A stretch of 8,217 nucleotides of DNA, from positions 1 through 8,217 of the forward strand of contig JAFQUG010000021.1 in assembly GCA_017408625.1 (NCBI GenBank). Reading direction: 5' to 3'. Positions 6,800 to 8,217 of this stretch are shown here, piece by piece; the first letter of the stretch is position 1, and each line of letters opens with the position of its first letter. The notes beneath the pieces are model-generated. The model ran no database searches and was not told the origin of the DNA. It saw only the letters and a program-made list of their open reading frames with translations. The translations under genes were made by a program, and so were the position numbers. The DNA comes from Clostridia bacterium (lineage in GTDB: Bacteria > Bacillota_A > Clostridia > Oscillospirales > CAG-272).

Positions 6800-7930
6800 A
6801 TGCAAAACGTCAGAATCATCAAGGTGGAAACGGGCGCGCAAAGAAAGGCATTTGTCCGGTTTCCGTTAAAACTTTATCAGGATAATCCATACTTCGTACC
6901 GCCGCTTTACGGTGACGAAATGGCGCAGTTCAAGAAAAATCATGCATACAGCGATACCTGCGAGACCGTGTTTTTCCTTGCCATGCAGGGAAAAAAGGTG
7001 GTCGGACGCATTCAGGGCATTCTGCAGCGACAGTCCAATGAGCTCAGACGCGAGAAGCGTGTGCGCTTTACCCGCTTTGACGCGATCAACGACCTGCAGG
7101 TAGCAAAAGCACTGTTCGAGGCCGTGGAGAATTGGGCGAAAGAGCAGGGCATGGATACCGTTTGCGGACCGCTCGGCTACAGCGACCTGGAGCGCGAGGG
7201 TATGCTGATCGAGGGCTTTGATCAGCTTTCCACCTTTGAAGAGCAGTACAATTACGATTACTATCCCGCGCTGCTGGAGGCTTGCGGCTATGGAAAAGAA
7301 ATCGACTGGTTCGAGTTCCGTCTGCGCGCACCCAAGACGCCCAACCCCATGCTCGGACGCGTGGCACAGCGTGCGCTGGAGCTCTCCAAGCTACATGTAG
7401 TGGACAGCTCCAAAATGTCCAAGAAAAAGTACCTCCAGACCTATAAGGACAGCTTTTTCGAGTGCCTGGACGAGTGCTACCGTCACCTCTATGGCACGGT
7501 GCCGTTTACCGAGAACATGAAAAAGCAGATGATCGATCAGTTTATTCTGATTCTGAACAAGGAATACCTTGTGATCGTTTGCGACGAGAACGAGCGCGTG
7601 GTCGCGTTTGCACTCTGCATTCCCGGTATCGGCAAAGCACTGCAAAAGAGCGGCGGCAGACTGACTTTACCTGCCATCTGCAAGGTGCTGCACAGCTCGC
7701 AGCATCCAAAGACCTTGGATCTCGGATTGATCGGCGTGCTGCCCGAATATCAGAACGCGGGCATCAATGCAGTCATGCTGGTGCAGCTGACCGAAATGCT
7801 GGCAAGCGGCAAGGTCGAATATGCCGAAACCAACCTCAACCTTGAAACCAATACCCAGGTCATGGCGCAGTGGAAATACTTCGATGCAACCCAGCACAAG
7901 CGCCGCAGATCTTACATTAAGAAACTCTAA
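6800..7930 (+). CDS. Uncharacterised double GNAT-fold acyltransferase-like protein
   Basis: A 376-residue soluble protein with no signal peptide or membrane segment. The N-terminal half carries KLYQDNPYFVPPLYGDE (24-40), then VFFLAMQGKKVVGRIQGIL (57-75), a GNAT-like strand pair, and GPLGYSDLEREGMLIEGF (123-140). The C-terminal half has LVIVCDENERVVAFAL (257-272) and IGVLPEYQNAGINAVML (311-327), which resembles the Q/R-x-x-G-x-G/A acyl-CoA phosphate-binding loop. It ends in a basic KRRRSYIKKL. Similar hypothetical proteins with the (Y)xDNPxFVPPL start occur in several phyla, but I know no proven substrate for this type. The gene begins 8 bases after fakB and lacks a good ribosome binding site, so translation is probably coupled. 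ATG 6800 is preferred to TTG 6794. As the last cistron behind fakA-plsX-fakB, it may transfer an acyl group from acyl-ACP or acyl-phosphate; this is inferred. Confidence 0.7.
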   Translation: MQNVRIIKVETGAQRKAFVRFPLKLYQDNPYFVPPLYGDEMAQFKKNHAYSDTCETVFFLAMQGKKVVGRIQGILQRQSNELRREKRVRFTRFDAINDLQVAKALFEAVENWAKEQGMDTVCGPLGYSDLEREGMLIEGFDQLSTFEEQYNYDYYPALLEACGYGKEIDWFEFRLRAPKTPNPMLGRVAQRALELSKLHVVDSSKMSKKKYLQTYKDSFFECLDECYRHLYGTVPFTENMKKQMIDQFILILNKEYLVIVCDENERVVAFALCIPGIGKALQKSGGRLTLPAICKVLHSSQHPKTLDLGLIGVLPEYQNAGINAVMLVQLTEMLASGKVEYAETNLNLETNTQVMAQWKYFDATQHKRRRSYIKKL

Positions 7931-7946
7931 ATAGGGAAGATGATTT

Positions 7947-8069
7947 GTGGGGAAATACGCTTCCGTTATGCTCATTCCGACCGTCCGTTTCGTAGGGGAG
8001 GATATCATGTCAAGAGTAACATGGTTTACAAATTGTGAAGGCACATGGTTTACAATATGCGACCAATAA
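7947..8069 (+). CDS. Possible small ORF with GTG start (40 residues), unassigned
   Basis: GTG at 7947 is preceded by GGGAAGA (7934-7940) and lies 16 bases after the GNAT gene. The frame gives MGKYASVMLIPTVRFVGEDI, then 20 residues encoded by the repeat segment with two TWFT copies, and stops at TAA 8067. An internal ATG at 8007 has an even better site, GGGGAGG (7995-8001). The first 20 residues look protein-like and the rest looks like repeat DNA read by chance. It may be the 5' end of a gene cut by an insertion near 8008. I do not recognise a family. Confidence 0.25.
   Translation: MGKYASVMLIPTVRFVGEDIMSRVTWFTNCEGTWFTICDQ
8008..8055. repeat. Pair of direct repeats, ACATGGTTTACAA
   Basis: The 13-bp sequence occurs identically at 8019-8031 and 8043-8055, 24 bp apart. 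Related leaders precede each copy: TGTCAAG at 8008-8014 and TGTGAAG at 8034-8040. A TG-starting terminus with repeated internal binding sites is the layout of some transposon ends, notably the IS21 group and Tn7-like elements. No matching inverted right end and no transposase are visible in the window, so the mobile origin is only a suggestion. Confidence 0.55.
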
Positions 8070-8112
8070 TTTTGGCGCGAAGGCGTAGCCGAAGCGGAAA
8101 AATTATTGGTCG
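8060..8112. repeat. Long perfect inverted repeat (14-bp stem) with nested GC-rich loop
   Basis: CGACCAATAATTTT (8060-8073) is exactly complemented by AAAATTATTGGTCG (8099-8112). The 25-base loop can fold again as CGC-GAA-GGC-GTA-GCC-GAA-GCG (8076-8096): two 3-bp helices with facing GAA triplets that could form sheared G-A pairs. There is no U-tract after the stem, so it is not a standard terminator, although as the only strong hairpin after the operon it could slow or protect the mRNA 3' end. It resembles a REP- or MITE-like palindromic unit. Confidence 0.7.
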
Positions 8113-8217
8113 GGCGCGCGGTAGCGCGGGTCGCCATCGATCAAATAGGCGCGTTTGAAAGTAAAAACACGTTTTTCAATATCGATCTGACCTATCCTGA
8201 ATTGTCTGAAATAGAGA
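8070..8217 (+). pseudogene. Open reading frame running off the right edge, in frame with the ORF at 7947
   Basis: After TAA 8067 the same frame stays open to the window end. The part inside the hairpins is low-information (EGVAEAEKLL, GRAVARVA). The part from about 8136 reads IDQIGAFESKNTFFNIDLTY, which looks protein-like. There is no ATG, and the only alternative start (TTG 8106) has no ribosome binding site. It may be the remainder of the gene begun at 7947 after an insertion, or the front of a gene in another frame. Too short to assign. Confidence 0.2.
8113..8135. repeat. Second GC-rich hairpin directly after the long inverted repeat
   Basis: CGCGC (8115-8119) pairs with GCGCG (8124-8128) over a 4-base loop. 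Alternatively GGCG (8113-8116) pairs with CGCC (8132-8135). It abuts the 14-bp stem, so the two palindromes probably form one structured unit of about 75 bp. Confidence 0.5.

Noticed and set aside
7931..7990. Rho-independent terminator after the operon
   Set aside because: The only hairpin here is a 4-bp GGAA/TTCC stem with no T-run.
8019..8055. CRISPR-like direct repeats
   Set aside because: Only two 13-bp copies 24 bp apart, with similar rather than unique intervening sequence, and no cas gene.
7667..8137. 156-codon minus-strand open frame opposite the end of the GNAT-like gene and the tail repeats
   Set aside because: It would start inside a GC hairpin, reads through the repeat segment and ends antisense to a supported gene; no domain seen.

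Overview
The window looks like part of a chromosome from a low-to-moderate GC Firmicute, most likely a gut or rumen Clostridia-type anaerobe. This is inferred from four things: strong AGGAGG-type ribosome binding sites, sigma-A promoters close to consensus, a Selenomonas-like GH43 beta-xylosidase, and a FakA/FakB/PlsX acyl-phosphate system. No rRNA, tRNA or CRISPR array is visible.

Left part (1-2434, minus strand): a two-gene unit transcribed leftward from a promoter near 2487-2514. A GH43 beta-xylosidase is followed 12 bases later by a type I glutamine synthetase-like gene that runs off the left edge.

Middle (2435-2654): a divergent, AT-rich control region. It holds an extended -10 promoter for the xylosidase, a perfect TTGACA-17-TATAAT promoter for the rightward operon, about three 20-21 bp phased direct repeats that fill the space between the two -35 boxes, and an 8+8 bp inverted repeat at the rightward transcription start.

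Right part (2655-7930, plus strand): a compact five-gene operon, tetR - fakA - plsX - fakB - GNAT-like acyltransferase. FakB presents a fatty acid, FakA phosphorylates it to acyl-phosphate, and PlsX interconverts acyl-phosphate and acyl-ACP. The TetR protein is the probable local regulator. The last gene encodes a double GNAT-fold protein of unknown substrate. Its position makes it a candidate consumer of the activated acyl group, and it is the most interesting uncharacterised protein here.

Tail (7931-8217): no clear terminator. It holds a possible short GTG-started reading frame, two copies of a 13-bp direct repeat, a long perfect 14-bp stem with a nested GC-rich loop, a second GC hairpin, and an open frame running off the right edge in the same frame as the short one. 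It resembles a small mobile or repeat element inserted in, or next to, a gene, but the right boundary is not resolved.
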